Assembly: GCA_942493375.1 (NCBI GenBank)
Contig: OW818698.1
Coordinates: 7,254,001-7,318,000 of the forward strand
Reading direction: 5' to 3'
Length of the DNA: 64,000 nucleotides
DNA from: G942493375 sp942493375
GTDB lineage: Bacteria > Armatimonadota > UBA5829
A model generated the notes under the pieces. The model had not been told where the DNA came from and made no database searches. It was given only the letters and a program-made list of their open reading frames with translations. Positions 55,738-64,000 of the stretch are shown piece by piece. Numbering within the stretch: the stretch's first letter is position 1; each line of letters opens with the position of its first letter. A program made the position numbers and the translations under genes.

Positions 55738-57356
55738 GGGGCTGTTGAAAAAGCCCCTTTTCACGCTCAGTTGTAATGAATCTCAATATTATCGGGAATC
55801 CAGAGCGAATCCTGGGTTCCCGATATGGCGTTTACTGCGATAATAGGCTGTTACTACACCTATATAGCTCCATACCAGGAGTATGAAGCATATCATGCAA
55901 CCTGGTAGCGGGGTTGGATTACTCGCCAGTTTTTTCAGGTTCATAACAACAGCTGTGAGATAGTCCTGGATTTGCACATTCCAGAGATTTCGCCTTACTG
56001 CTCTTCTCAGTCCGTGCTGGGTCTTTGCTTCCCCGTGTGCACCCTCAACTCGATATTTATGATGCTTGTAAGCTTCAAGCATCTGTTCATCCCAACCTCG
56101 CCGTTTCTTTCTCCTTGCCCGGAGTAAAGCAGGATAACCGTTAACTATATACACTCCTCGACTTACTCGTGGAGCTCAGACATTCGGCTTTTCTGGGACA
56201 ATTTTGGCAGTCTTTTATATCTGCCCTATAGAAAAAACCATGCTTTGTCAAAGTTCTCTTTGTGAGTTTCTTTCCTTCAGGGCAGCGGACAATATCATGT
56301 TTCTCGTCGTATGAAAACCGGCAAAGAGGCATGCTTCCTTTTAATGGTGCCTTTTGTGGAGGAATGACAGGTGTAATATTCAGTTTTTCAAGCGTGGAAT
56401 AGTTCGATCCACTTCCATAGGTCTTGTCACATGTTACTATGGTAGGTTTCTTCCCTACAGTTTTATCTACACGCTCTATCTGAGAGATAAACTCTTTACC
56501 CTCATTTATCTCACCGGTTGTCGCCTCAACATCAACTATAACCCCACACAAGTCATCCACTGCAGTATGTTGTTTATATGTCGGCTCAAGCCTCTGGTCG
56601 CTTCGGCTTGTTGCCATAGATGCATCAGCATCCGTTCGGCTTCGTTTCTTTATCTTACCCTTTGGCTTTTTGGTGCCTTTCTTGACGGTCTTTTTCGTAT
56701 CGGTTGCATCCATATCCTCGGGCTCAGAAGCATCTTCACCAGGATTTTCTTCCTCTACAGCTTCAACATAGGTCGATACGAGACTTTCCCAGCTCACATC
56801 TGCACGAATCAGAGTAGCATCACAGTGGATCATATCACCTCCAACAAGACCTGCTTTTATACACTGCTTTACCACTCTCTCGAATATTTGTCTGAACCTG
56901 CCGGCTCCCCATCTGGTCCTTATCCTTGTTAAGCTACTGTGGTCAGGAATAATATGATCGAGTTCGTATCCGCAGAACCACCGGAAAGCGATGTTCACCT
57001 GAACTTCACGCATCAGCTTCCGGTCGTGGACTATACCGTGGAGAAACCCACAAAGCATCAGCCGAAGTGCCTTTTCAGTCTCAATGCAAGGTCTGCCCTG
57101 CGTCTCGTGGTAGCAATCCTTTACCACATCATCAAGCCATGACAGCTCCAAAACTTTGTTCACTCTTACAAGAATATGGTCTTCTGGAATAAAATCTGAG
57201 AGCCTGCCTGCAATGAACATGCTCTCCTGTCTAATAGTCTTTTTACGATACATTATCCACCACCAAAGGATATTTTGCCTCTGATAATGAATTCTACATA
57301 GAGGGGTGGATTTCCTTTAAAATTGACCACTTTTTGTAGACTTTTTCAACAGCCCC
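55738..57356. mobile_element. IS1182-like insertion sequence
   Basis: Terminal inverted repeats GGGGCTGTTGAAAAAG (55738-55753) and CTTTTTCAACAGCCCC (57341-57356) bound a 1619-base element. A 5-base target duplication ACGGA lies at 55733-55737 and 57357-57361. Restoring the empty site gives AAAAAGGGGACGGAGCC, a motif present intact at 60890-60906, so the element landed inside a copy of that motif. It contains one transposase, broken by a frameshift. Confidence 0.9.
55789..57253 (-). pseudogene. IS1182-like DDE transposase, frameshifted
   Basis: The first frame (57253 to 56141) gives YRKKTIRQESMFI, the N-terminal domain LVRVNKVLELSWLDDVV, HSSLTRIRTRWG, the first catalytic Asp in MIHCDATLIRADVSW, a Lys-rich spacer, the second Asp in VTCDKTYGSGSNY, and a Cys zinc segment CQNCPRKAEC. 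Just after, the frame ends; the continuation in the -1 frame (56154 to 55789) supplies YRVEGAHGEAKTQHGLRRAVRR with the catalytic Glu and AVVMNLKKLA. Thus Asp-Asp and Glu are split by one shift near 56150. Either programmed -1 frameshifting or a disabling mutation; without a classic slippery run, mutation is likelier. Confidence 0.85.
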
Positions 57357-57437
57357 ACGGAGCCTATTATATGCAATGGTTAATTAGCCCAATATTGTTC
57401 ACTTAGTGTGTGGAATAGGTAGAATGTTATGGGTTTT

Positions 57438-57506
57438 GTCATCCTGAGGAACGAAGGATCTGCTTTTTCAGAATAGAAAAGCAGATCCTTCGTTCCTCAG
57501 GATGAC
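57438..57506. repeat. Long palindrome, GTCATCCTGAGGAACG family, copy 2
   Basis: Same arms as 36060-36132 (GTCATCCTGAGGAACGAAGG...) around a short loop. It lies between the IS and the convergent TPR gene; the gap 57362-57599 has no gene. Confidence 0.8.
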
Positions 57507-57599
57507 AAAATTCCACAGTTCGTTCAGTATGATATGGGTATGCTTTTTGCATTAAGTGAACGGTATTGGGGCTAACTCCTACAGTGGTTGTTGGTGTGA

Positions 57600-58493
57600 T
57601 TATTTGTCTGCAGGAACCTTTGCAGGCTTTATCTTCGCTTCAATTGCACTGCGCTCAGCGAGTATTCCTCTTGGCGGGCAGGCGTCCGGGTATTTTTTAT
57701 CGTAGATGTCCCACGCTGTATCCAGTGAACTCAACGCCTGTTCCGGTTTTCCTGAGGCAGCCAGCAACTGACCATTTAGTCTGTGGCCGCCGATAGATTC
57801 CGGATTTGATGCAAGCACTTTGCTAATAATAGCCGCTGCGGCTGGGAAATCGCCTTTCAGGATATGGAATGATGCCAGCGAAAGGTCCTTGTTCTCCTGA
57901 GTTTCTTTATCCAGCGGAGAAGGCTCTTTTACTACGCTCAGGTAGTAGTTGTCAGATTTATGGTTAATACCGTCGGTTAAGAGTTTTGGATCGAAGCCGA
58001 CGCTGATAGTATACGCTCCTTCGGCAAGTCCTTTAGATTCATCGGGTGACAGCCACCATGCAACCTCGGCCATATCATTAACGCCAAGAGTAATTGCAGC
58101 CCCTTCCTGCTTCACCAAATGCAGAGGTAACTTGACTGCTGCGCCGGAAGGTCCTTTGATGGTAACTACAAGGGTCTCACACCATGCTCCATTCTTTGCC
58201 TTAATAGTGATAGGCTTAGGCTCCGGAGATTTGCTATCTTCGGGTAACTGCCTCCACATAGACAGATTCAATATTAGAGGCCAACCAGCATAGAGCTGTG
58301 CGCCGTCCCGAATGGATGGTGACAGCATCAGGATATCAGACCCGTTGGCAGGTGCAACCTGCTTAGGTGCGGTTACTACTGGTTTCTTTGGGATTAACTT
58401 GGGCTTCGGTTTAACAACCGGCTTGGCGGCCGCAAAACAGTTCGCACAAATTAGCACAAGGAGTAGATACAAGCAGGCATATCGTCTCATCAT
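57600..58493 (-). CDS. Secreted TPR-containing protein, partner of metalloprotease
   Basis: The 297-residue protein has a signal peptide (MMRRYACLYLLLVLICANCFA), a Lys/Pro-rich linker (VVKPKPKLIPKKPVV), a beta domain (LSPSIRDGAQLYAGWPLILNLSMW, VVTIKGPSGAAVKLPLHLV, YTISVGFDPKLL) and a C-terminal TPR segment (LSLASFHILKGDFPAAAAIISKVLASNPES, LNGQLLAASGKPEQALSSLDTAW). The start ATG at 58493 lies inside the stop of the metalloprotease gene (ATGATGA), with GGGGGC upstream, so the two are coupled. It may bind or stabilise the protease outside the cytoplasm. Confidence 0.75.
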   Translation of the reverse strand: MMRRYACLYLLLVLICANCFAAAKPVVKPKPKLIPKKPVVTAPKQVAPANGSDILMLSPSIRDGAQLYAGWPLILNLSMWRQLPEDSKSPEPKPITIKAKNGAWCETLVVTIKGPSGAAVKLPLHLVKQEGAAITLGVNDMAEVAWWLSPDESKGLAEGAYTISVGFDPKLLTDGINHKSDNYYLSVVKEPSPLDKETQENKDLSLASFHILKGDFPAAAAIISKVLASNPESIGGHRLNGQLLAASGKPEQALSSLDTAWDIYDKKYPDACPPRGILAERSAIEAKIKPAKVPADK

Positions 58494-60751
58494 TTCGCCC
58501 CCTGGTAGAGATCGTTCACACAAATCTTATCGATGCAGGCCCCACGGTCAGCAGATGCATCTCCATAACGAGGTTGAGGCTTGCGATCCGGAGCATTTAC
58601 CCCTGTGCCATCCTTATCGATACAAATATTTTGCCCTATAATCTCCGGTTCATCATACAGAAAACACCAGCGTACATCGAATACACCCGGATAAGCATCG
58701 GAGGCTGAATAACGCATTACACAGTCTTCACAACCGCTGTGCTGACCCTGTTTCTGCCCAAGCCAGATTTTTCTTGCGGTTGGCATTGCGAGTAGAGTGC
58801 CCTCTTCATCCATTACCCTGATAGGCGCACCCCTATCCGGATGTCCGCAGTCTTCCTTTGATGCGAATTCGTATACACGTTTTGTAGCGCCGACGGTTTC
58901 TGAGTGCCACCATACCTTCGGATCCCCTTCTCCATGATGCCAGACATTGCAGCAGTGGAGAAGCTCATGGGCGATTGTGGGTATAAACGACGCATACATG
59001 GTATTAGCACCTTTGTGGAAAATCCACTCTAAAGTCAACCAATTGGTGTCAATGAGTACTGCAGTGATTGATCCGGGTGTGCCGGGGCCGCCTTGAGCTC
59101 TACAAACGCCGTCTTTTGACCAAGCGTCCATTCTTATACCGTGCTGATCTACCACATGCGGAGCATCATCACTGTGATTGCGATTGATCACTCGCGATTG
59201 GCTAAGCTCATCGAGTCTCAGGCGGGAATGCACTTTGAGTTTGCTGAGCGCGGCAAATCTGTCAATCCCTGCCTTGGTCCTACCGCCTATGGTGTCACAA
59301 ATGAAGAAATCTTTTTTCTTTGGATCGGTGCGGATATGGTTGGCATCTTCTAGAAATCCTCTGTATTCCTCCCAAATTGTAAGGCCATCACCATTCTTAC
59401 GATTGCCCTGCGGAATATCTTCCTGATCTTCATTGGTCGGGTTGCCCTTGACATTGTTGTTGGTTTCCCACGCATCGGCAATGTGGTTGCCATTTTCATC
59501 AAACGGAAGCGAGACTTCCTGTAAACCTGTGTTTGCCAGATTGGCCACGACGACGTCTGCAACTACATCATTTTCGCCGTCAATGTGGGCTGTGACCTTT
59601 AGCTTGGTGTATGCGCCTCCATCGAAGCAGCTTAGAGTGATGCTGGATTGCTTGAGCTTTTTCTTGCTCTTAGCTGACTGCCCGTCATTCTCTATGCTCT
59701 CGAAGCTGGGGTTATCTGCCTTGAGTATTTGAATATCTTGCTGCCTGTCATTCCACGGGCTATTACCACAGGAACCGGGCTCATTCGATGTATCGATCAG
59801 TTCATACTCGAACTGTGCGGTCTTCTCTTTGGCTTTCTCGTCAGTGAGAGAGTTTCGCAACTCAACATCAAAGCTGATTGTGTTCCCCGGATTCCCAGCG
59901 GATGTCCCAGCAGCGGGCAGCCATGATTTATAGTCTCGCTTTGGAATGATGACAGCATTCACACGCTCCGGTCCTTCGCCGCACTGAACGCTCCATGAGA
60001 CATTTATCGAACCGTTGTAGGTAGTGTTTGTTTCATCCGTCTTCTTATATGAATGGGAAGTGCTGCCCGAAGTGAAGAATCCTCCATCCTTGCGAGGGGT
60101 GTAGGGGGCCTGCAATTTTTTTTGAAGCGCAGTCAGTTCAAATGGTGTGGATAACTGCCTATCCTCCGGGCTTATGAACACACACTCCGCAGCAGTATTG
60201 GCATACATATTTACTTTAGTTATGGGTGTGGTTTCATATACTGGTATATCAAAGTTCTCGCCTTCAAACCGGGCGAAATTTTGTGAGGTGCCTGATTCGT
60301 TTCCATTGCCGCCCATGTAAAAGTTTTTGACATCAATCTCTACTTTGTAAGGTGGCCCTGTTGAAATTCTGGCAATGCTAGCTTGTGGGGAGACAGACTC
60401 GGGATCAATCGAGTAGGTCCAATCATCTCTGTTATCGTTAAGACCTTCCGCATGAACTATTGATGAGCCTTTGCCGTTGATGGTCATTCTGTTCTTGTGG
60501 GAGAGCATCTCAAGCCCCATACGATCACTTCCAGTTTTGCTCACTATCTTATACTCAACCGTTTCAGTCAACTGACAGGTGAATTCATCATTGGTATCGC
60601 CTACGTTGTCGATTCCAGGACGTTTAGCGGATGCATTAACAATGGCATTAACGGTGAGGATTACTTTGTCTTTCGGCTTCACATCCGCAGCTATAGAGGA
60701 AGTTGCAGAGCTGATGAGGAGCAAAATAACTACTACTATACAGTTTCTCAT
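58490..60751 (-). CDS. Secreted metzincin-like metalloprotease candidate
   Basis: The 753-residue protein has a signal peptide (MRNCIVVVILLLISSATSSIA). An N-terminal 400 residues are beta-rich with Cys pairs. FDENGNHIADAWE near residue 430 is a calcium-binding-like loop as in thrombospondin type 3/EF-hand-like repeats. AHELLHCCNVWHH at residues 595-605 gives HExxHxxNxxH, the zinc-site spacing of metzincins, and CVMRYS near residue 679 has the Met-turn pattern. I know no family with this exact form (Asn in place of Gly). It forms a coupled pair with the TPR protein at its 3' end. Likely an extracellular protease; substrate unknown. Confidence 0.72.
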   Translation of the reverse strand: MRNCIVVVILLLISSATSSIAADVKPKDKVILTVNAIVNASAKRPGIDNVGDTNDEFTCQLTETVEYKIVSKTGSDRMGLEMLSHKNRMTINGKGSSIVHAEGLNDNRDDWTYSIDPESVSPQASIARISTGPPYKVEIDVKNFYMGGNGNESGTSQNFARFEGENFDIPVYETTPITKVNMYANTAAECVFISPEDRQLSTPFELTALQKKLQAPYTPRKDGGFFTSGSTSHSYKKTDETNTTYNGSINVSWSVQCGEGPERVNAVIIPKRDYKSWLPAAGTSAGNPGNTISFDVELRNSLTDEKAKEKTAQFEYELIDTSNEPGSCGNSPWNDRQQDIQILKADNPSFESIENDGQSAKSKKKLKQSSITLSCFDGGAYTKLKVTAHIDGENDVVADVVVANLANTGLQEVSLPFDENGNHIADAWETNNNVKGNPTNEDQEDIPQGNRKNGDGLTIWEEYRGFLEDANHIRTDPKKKDFFICDTIGGRTKAGIDRFAALSKLKVHSRLRLDELSQSRVINRNHSDDAPHVVDQHGIRMDAWSKDGVCRAQGGPGTPGSITAVLIDTNWLTLEWIFHKGANTMYASFIPTIAHELLHCCNVWHHGEGDPKVWWHSETVGATKRVYEFASKEDCGHPDRGAPIRVMDEEGTLLAMPTARKIWLGQKQGQHSGCEDCVMRYSASDAYPGVFDVRWCFLYDEPEIIGQNICIDKDGTGVNAPDRKPQPRYGDASADRGACIDKICVNDLYQGAK

Positions 60752-60875
60752 TATATGCCTCGATTTTCCGCATAGGTCAGATGGATGGAAATGTATGTAT
60801 GCATCAACAACATTGTGTCGTTGCGTAGATTATAGCAGGTGAGTATGAATGTACCAAATGAAACCGTAACAAAAA

Positions 60876-60906
60876 AAGGGGACACAAAAAAGGGGACGGA
60901 GCCATT
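60876..60906. repeat. AAAAAGGGGAC motif pair
   Basis: AAAAAGGGGACACAAAA and AAAAAGGGGACGGAGCC lie in tandem here, the second matching the target of the IS at 55738. A related AAGGGGACAGAGCC lies at 54340-54353. The gap 60752-61084 has no gene. Confidence 0.6.
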
Positions 60907-61084
60907 ATTGACGATGGTTAGTTGGTATGTTGGGGATGTCTGTTCATTCAAGTCTCTGATTTCGGTCTATCCTGCATTATGCCAGGAGTAAAAGACTCTC
61001 CCAACCAATGAATATCGCTTGAAACTGTTTCGATTGTATCGAAGCGTTGGCAGTGGAGGCTATAAGCGAGGCTATAGAGGCAGG

Positions 61085-61121
61085 AAAGAAAAAGGCCAGG
61101 GTCATTTAAATGATCCTGGCC
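61085..61121 (-). terminator. Rho-independent terminator after TM1266-like gene
   Basis: GGCCAGGATCATTT pairs with AAATGACCCTGGCC and is followed on the minus strand by TTTTTC. It lies about 33 bases after the stop of the ACT-domain gene. Confidence 0.85.
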
Positions 61122-61153
61122 AATGAACCGAATGCTCAACTCGAAAAGTATCT

Positions 61154-61411
61154 CTACTCGTCAAACACCATCTTTTGTACCTGGATTCCTGACAGACCGG
61201 TCAGCTTGCTTTCCATCTCCGAGATAGGAGCTTCTTCTCCGAACATTTCGAGTATCAGCAGACCACCTGCGGAACAGGCATTGTCTGACACATTGTGCAG
61301 TCCCAGACGGGTCTTGATTATACAGCCATACTCACTAAGAATCTGCTGCACCTGTGGAACACTCTCCATCCGGCTATTTACACTAACTCCAAGTATAATG
61401 CGCTTGGCCAT
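61154..61411 (-). CDS. TM1266-type ACT-domain protein (hydrogenase-regulator family)
   Basis: The 85-residue protein reads ILGVSVNSRMESVPQVQQIL, SEYGCIIKTRLGLH, SAGGLLILEMFGE and LTGLSGIQVQKMVF, all matching the small ACT-fold family typified by Thermotoga TM1266, named as a putative iron-only hydrogenase system regulator. GGAGG precedes the ATG. No hydrogenase maturation gene is in this window. It is followed by its own terminator, so it is a one-gene unit. Role in metal or metabolite sensing is a family inference. Confidence 0.88.
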   Translation of the reverse strand: MAKRIILGVSVNSRMESVPQVQQILSEYGCIIKTRLGLHNVSDNACSAGGLLILEMFGEEAPISEMESKLTGLSGIQVQKMVFDE

Positions 61412-62305
61412 CGTTCGTCCTCCAAAAAATACTAACTGGGATCACCAAAGGAAATTGGTTGTCCCGATTGTCGTTGAATTGTTATCACACAAGGGACAGT
61501 ATACCATATCCTCTGTTTTTGATGCATTGCTAGAAGAGGCTTATAATACATCCCTGTTTGATTGAATGATAGATGACTTTTCCAATGTGATGTGGCTTTT
61601 TGTTGATGGATGGAGAGTAAGTGCCTGGTCTAGGCTCTCCAATCACAGATTTCCAAAGAATCAGGTATCTCAGTCAGATCGATCAGATCCGTCAGACGAC
61701 CTAATCCCAGCCCCCCTCCACTTCATCATTCACAATTCGTTTGGTAAAAAACGGACACGAATTTGCATTCTCGTCGTCTTATAATTATGGGAGTGCTTTT
61801 TTCACAACGCATAACTAAAACCAGGCACCCAGAATGGATCTGTCCTATAAGTCCCATATGTCCTGTTCGTCACAATATCGCTTTGTAAAATCAACAATAA
61901 CATAATCATTACACACGAGATACTGTAGGTTTCTGTTGTTTTTAGCAATTTCAGAAATAAACAAGCATGTTTCAGTAAATAACAGGTATGTTTCCAGCAG
62001 TTTCCATAAATACTTCGAGCTCAAATACCTCAATGCGAGCTTGAGATTCCTTGATAAAAAGTAATTCCCAAACGAACTACCTGTCAAAAAGTGAAAAACA
62101 TTGTCTGTTGTGATCAGATGATGCACTAGTTGAAAATGGAGACATATAACGTGCAGCAGAGAAAACTGATAACAAATAAAACGCCAAAACGAATCGTCTA
62201 TACGCTCAGAAACCCGAAATCTGAGCTCGATTCGTTTTGATAGAATAGCTATAATTGCCTGTTTGAAAACTCAAAACGAATTGCCGTCACTGGTTCCAGT
62301 CGTCC
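61412..62305. other. Intergenic region with repeats and a palindrome
   Basis: About 890 bases without a credible gene. They hold CAGATC-type nonamers at about 61672-61700, GTCCTATNN-type nonamers at 61842-61868, and a palindrome at 62185-62239 with 12-base arms CAAAACGAATCG/CGATTCGTTTTG and an inner stem GCTCAGA/TCTGAGC. The minus-strand frame at 61845-62126 has no ribosome site and no domain, and is left out. Confidence 0.6.
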
Positions 62306-63553
62306 CTACTTCAACACCAGCTCAATAACTGGAACCACAGCGTCTGGCCTTACTACCGGTAGGCTCAGCATCACTGCTCCCTGTTTTGCAGAGGCGCCGT
62401 GGATGTTTTCAGGGGTCTGTTCCTCCATCAGGATCTCGGTGCCGTTGCTGAGCAGTTGTGCGAACTCCACCTTGCCTCCCAGGTTGGGCAGGAAGATCCT
62501 GCGGTCGGGCCAGGAGAAGAAGTGAACGTATAGCGTGCGGGTAGTTGGGTTCCAGGTATAGCGGCAATCTTCGGGTTCCGGGTATTCCGGGGGAGCTACC
62601 GTGCAGCCGTGGATGGATCGAGCGTGATATTTCATCCACTCAGCTACCTCTGAAAGCAGGGATGTGGACTTCGGGTCGAAGCAGCCCCTCGAAGTCGGGC
62701 CGACATTCAACAGCAGGTTGCCTCCACGGCAGGTGTGGCGGATCAGCATCTGGACAATCTCAGCTGAGGTCTTCCACTCCTGGTTACTGCCGTTGAACCC
62801 CCAGTTGCTTCCGGAGAACACCTGGCACCCCTCCCAGTGCAGCAGGTTACCTTCACTGTCTCGGATGCCATCAGTCGGGACAGCCTGCTCAGGGGAGTGG
62901 AAGTCCGAGAAGCCCGGCAGCCGGTTGATCAGAATACCCGGTTGGATCTCCCGGATCATCTGGCTGAGTTTGGGGCTCTCCCAATATTGTTCATTCTCAG
63001 GATAAGCACCGTCGAACCAGATCAGGTCTATCTTGCCATAGTTAGTCAGCAGCTCGCGGACCTGGTCGTGCAAATATTTGGTGTAGCTAGCAGTATCCCG
63101 GGGAGGCATATCCGGAGTGTCGCGCAGGGGGTGACGGGCGTCTATAACATATCCCGGATGATGCCAGTCAGGCAGGGAGTAGTATATGCCGACACTAAGG
63201 CCCTCAGCCCGGAATGCATCGACTATACCCCGGAGCAGGTCGCGTTTACAGCGAGGAGCTTTCGCTGCGCAATAGTCAGTATACTCGCTGTCCCAGAGGC
63301 AGAATCCGTCGTGGTGTTTGGAGGTGATGACAAAATACTTCATCCCCGCAGCTTTAGCCACTCTTGCCCACTCAGCAGGGTCGAACAGGTCCGGGTTGAA
63401 CATATTTACATACCGGTCGTAGGACTCATCGGTCATCTTCTCCCAGGACTTGACCCACTCTCCGCGACCAGGGATAGCATACACCCCCCAGTGTATAAAA
63501 AGCCCAAACCGGGCCTCGTCGAACCATGAGAAATCAGGTGATGTATTAGACAT
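62306..63553 (-). CDS. GH29-type alpha-L-fucosidase, cytoplasmic
   Basis: The 415-residue protein begins SWFDEARFGLFIHWGVYAIPGRGEWV, typical of GH29, and has KYFVITSKHHDGFCLWDSEYTDY, GIYYSLPDWHHP, the nucleophile Asp in IDLIWFDGAYP and LLLNVGPTSRG. It has no signal peptide, so it would act on imported fucosylated sugars. The C-terminal 90 residues are the usual beta domain. GGAG lies upstream of the ATG at 63553. Next is a partial glycosidase on the same strand. Confidence 0.92.
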   Translation of the reverse strand: MSNTSPDFSWFDEARFGLFIHWGVYAIPGRGEWVKSWEKMTDESYDRYVNMFNPDLFDPAEWARVAKAAGMKYFVITSKHHDGFCLWDSEYTDYCAAKAPRCKRDLLRGIVDAFRAEGLSVGIYYSLPDWHHPGYVIDARHPLRDTPDMPPRDTASYTKYLHDQVRELLTNYGKIDLIWFDGAYPENEQYWESPKLSQMIREIQPGILINRLPGFSDFHSPEQAVPTDGIRDSEGNLLHWEGCQVFSGSNWGFNGSNQEWKTSAEIVQMLIRHTCRGGNLLLNVGPTSRGCFDPKSTSLLSEVAEWMKYHARSIHGCTVAPPEYPEPEDCRYTWNPTTRTLYVHFFSWPDRRIFLPNLGGKVEFAQLLSNGTEILMEEQTPENIHGASAKQGAVMLSLPVVRPDAVVPVIELVLK

Positions 63554-63606
63554 TTTGCACTCCTTTGGAGAGGCTTTAGACTTCGGGCTTCAGGATGACA
63601 TGCCCC

Positions 63607-63663
63607 GGGAACGCCAATCTCCTGATTGGCAGTTAAAACGCCAATCAGGAGATTGGCGTTCCC
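63607..63663. repeat. 24-bp perfect palindrome, GGGAACGCCAATC family
   Basis: Arms 63607-63630 and 63640-63663 are exact complements around a 9-base loop, nested in an outer pair GGCTTTAGACTT/AAGTCTAAAGCC. It lies between the partial glycosidase and the fucosidase gene. Related to 10211-10247. Confidence 0.8.
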
Positions 63664-63698
63664 AGGCACAGTCTCTCCCAAAGTCTAAAGCCTAAAGT

Positions 63699-64000
63699 CT
63701 ACCTTCCCAGCACTACCGTGCAGGCTTTGATGGGACTGAGTTTTATTGTCAGTTTGCCATTCATAATCTCGGACGTAATGTCAGTCTGCCTGCCGTTTTT
63801 GATTAGCAGAGCTTTACGGCCATCTGGGACGGTTATTACGGCTGATGATTGCTTCTTGCTGCTGCGGTTAGCCAGCAGGATGTATGTTTTGCCTTGATCA
63901 TCAGACAGGACCCGGCTGAAGATGGTCTTCTTGTCCAGACTGATGGCGATCTTTGGTGCTTTCTTTATGGACAATACAGCAGGTGAGAGCATTTTCATTT
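63699..64000 (-). CDS. C-terminal part of a secreted glycosidase-like protein (partial)
   Basis: The frame is open to the window edge, so the N-terminus is outside. The visible ~100 residues read KIAISLDKKTIFSRVLSD, YILLANRSSKKQSSAVITVP, and end LSPIKACTVVLGR, the pattern of a C-terminal beta-sandwich found after glycosidase barrels in this organism group. No catalytic residue is visible. It lies 145 bases upstream of the fucosidase on the same strand. Confidence 0.6.
   Translation of the reverse strand, partial: MKMLSPAVLSIKKAPKIAISLDKKTIFSRVLSDDQGKTYILLANRSSKKQSSAVITVPDGRKALLIKNGRQTDITSEIMNGKLTIKLSPIKACTVVLGR

Noticed and set aside
55789..56154. Separate 121-aa gene after the transposase
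   Set aside because: Its sequence is the C-terminal part of the same IS1182-like transposase in the -1 frame.
61845..62126. 93-aa minus-strand frame
   Set aside because: No ribosome site, no domain, and the sequence is within an AT-rich repeat-bearing gap.
1..64000. tRNA or rRNA genes
   Set aside because: Larger gaps were read for cloverleaf and rRNA motifs; none was found by eye.

Overview
The window looks like chromosomal DNA of an uncultured Armatimonadota-type bacterium. The best taxonomic clue is the prepilin at 45906-46589, whose N-terminal helix runs into ILFPVFAKAREKAR, a form I associate with the large DUF1559-like prepilin sets of Armatimonadota. The many secreted polysaccharide-acting proteins, the xerC-hslV-hslU order and the single-transcript pur cluster fit a free-living saprophytic heterotroph. 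The phylum assignment is inference; no rRNA or tRNA gene was seen.

Layout. (1) 1-10.3 kb: the end of a caspase-like/FGE-like fusion, an SGNH esterase, two paralogous secreted TIM-barrel proteins, a small outer-membrane barrel, a CBM9-like protein, a GH26 mannanase-like protein and an ankyrin lipoprotein. (2) 10.3-12.2 kb: leuA (short form, no regulatory domain) under a complete tRNA-Leu T-box with a clear promoter. (3) 12.2-19.7 kb: GH20, GH39-like and two tandem acetyl-xylan-esterase-like hydrolases. (4) 19.7-23.9 kb: xerC-hslV-hslU from an apparently leaderless promoter, and a membrane-anchored serpin-like protein. (5) 24.2-34.3 kb: purD-E-B-S-orf97-Q-L-F-M-N, with an undescribed 97-aa protein between purS and purQ; purC, purK and purH are absent. 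(6) 34.3-43.5 kb: accessory DNA rich in repeats with an NDP-sugar-epimerase-like gene, a solo SecD-P1-like protein, two HEPN-like proteins, a four-helix membrane protein coupled to a HAD phosphatase, and another HAD. (7) 42-51.3 kb: sialidase-like, DUF4091-type glycosidase, prepilin, an esterase broken by one stop codon, a B12-type radical SAM protein coupled to a small membrane protein, a PocR-histidine-kinase-like ATPase, and a decayed glycosidase. (8) 51.5-57.4 kb: two membrane-anchored pentapeptide-repeat proteins, a Na/Ca exchanger and an IS1182-like element with a frameshifted transposase. (9) 57.6-64 kb: a secreted HExxHxxNxxH metalloprotease candidate with a TPR partner, a TM1266-type ACT protein, a GH29 fucosidase and a partial glycosidase tail.

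How it works together. Secreted GH26, GH39-like, GH20, DUF4091 and esterases would release and deacetylate plant or microbial glycans outside the cytoplasm. GH29, the sialidase-like protein, the CBM9-like protein and the second esterase lack signal peptides and would act inside. The core-metabolic blocks (leuA, hslVU, pur) are intact and ordinary. The accessory gaps are crowded with short-period tandem repeats (7-mers, 9-mers) and several families of long palindromes, often arranged as inverted pairs.
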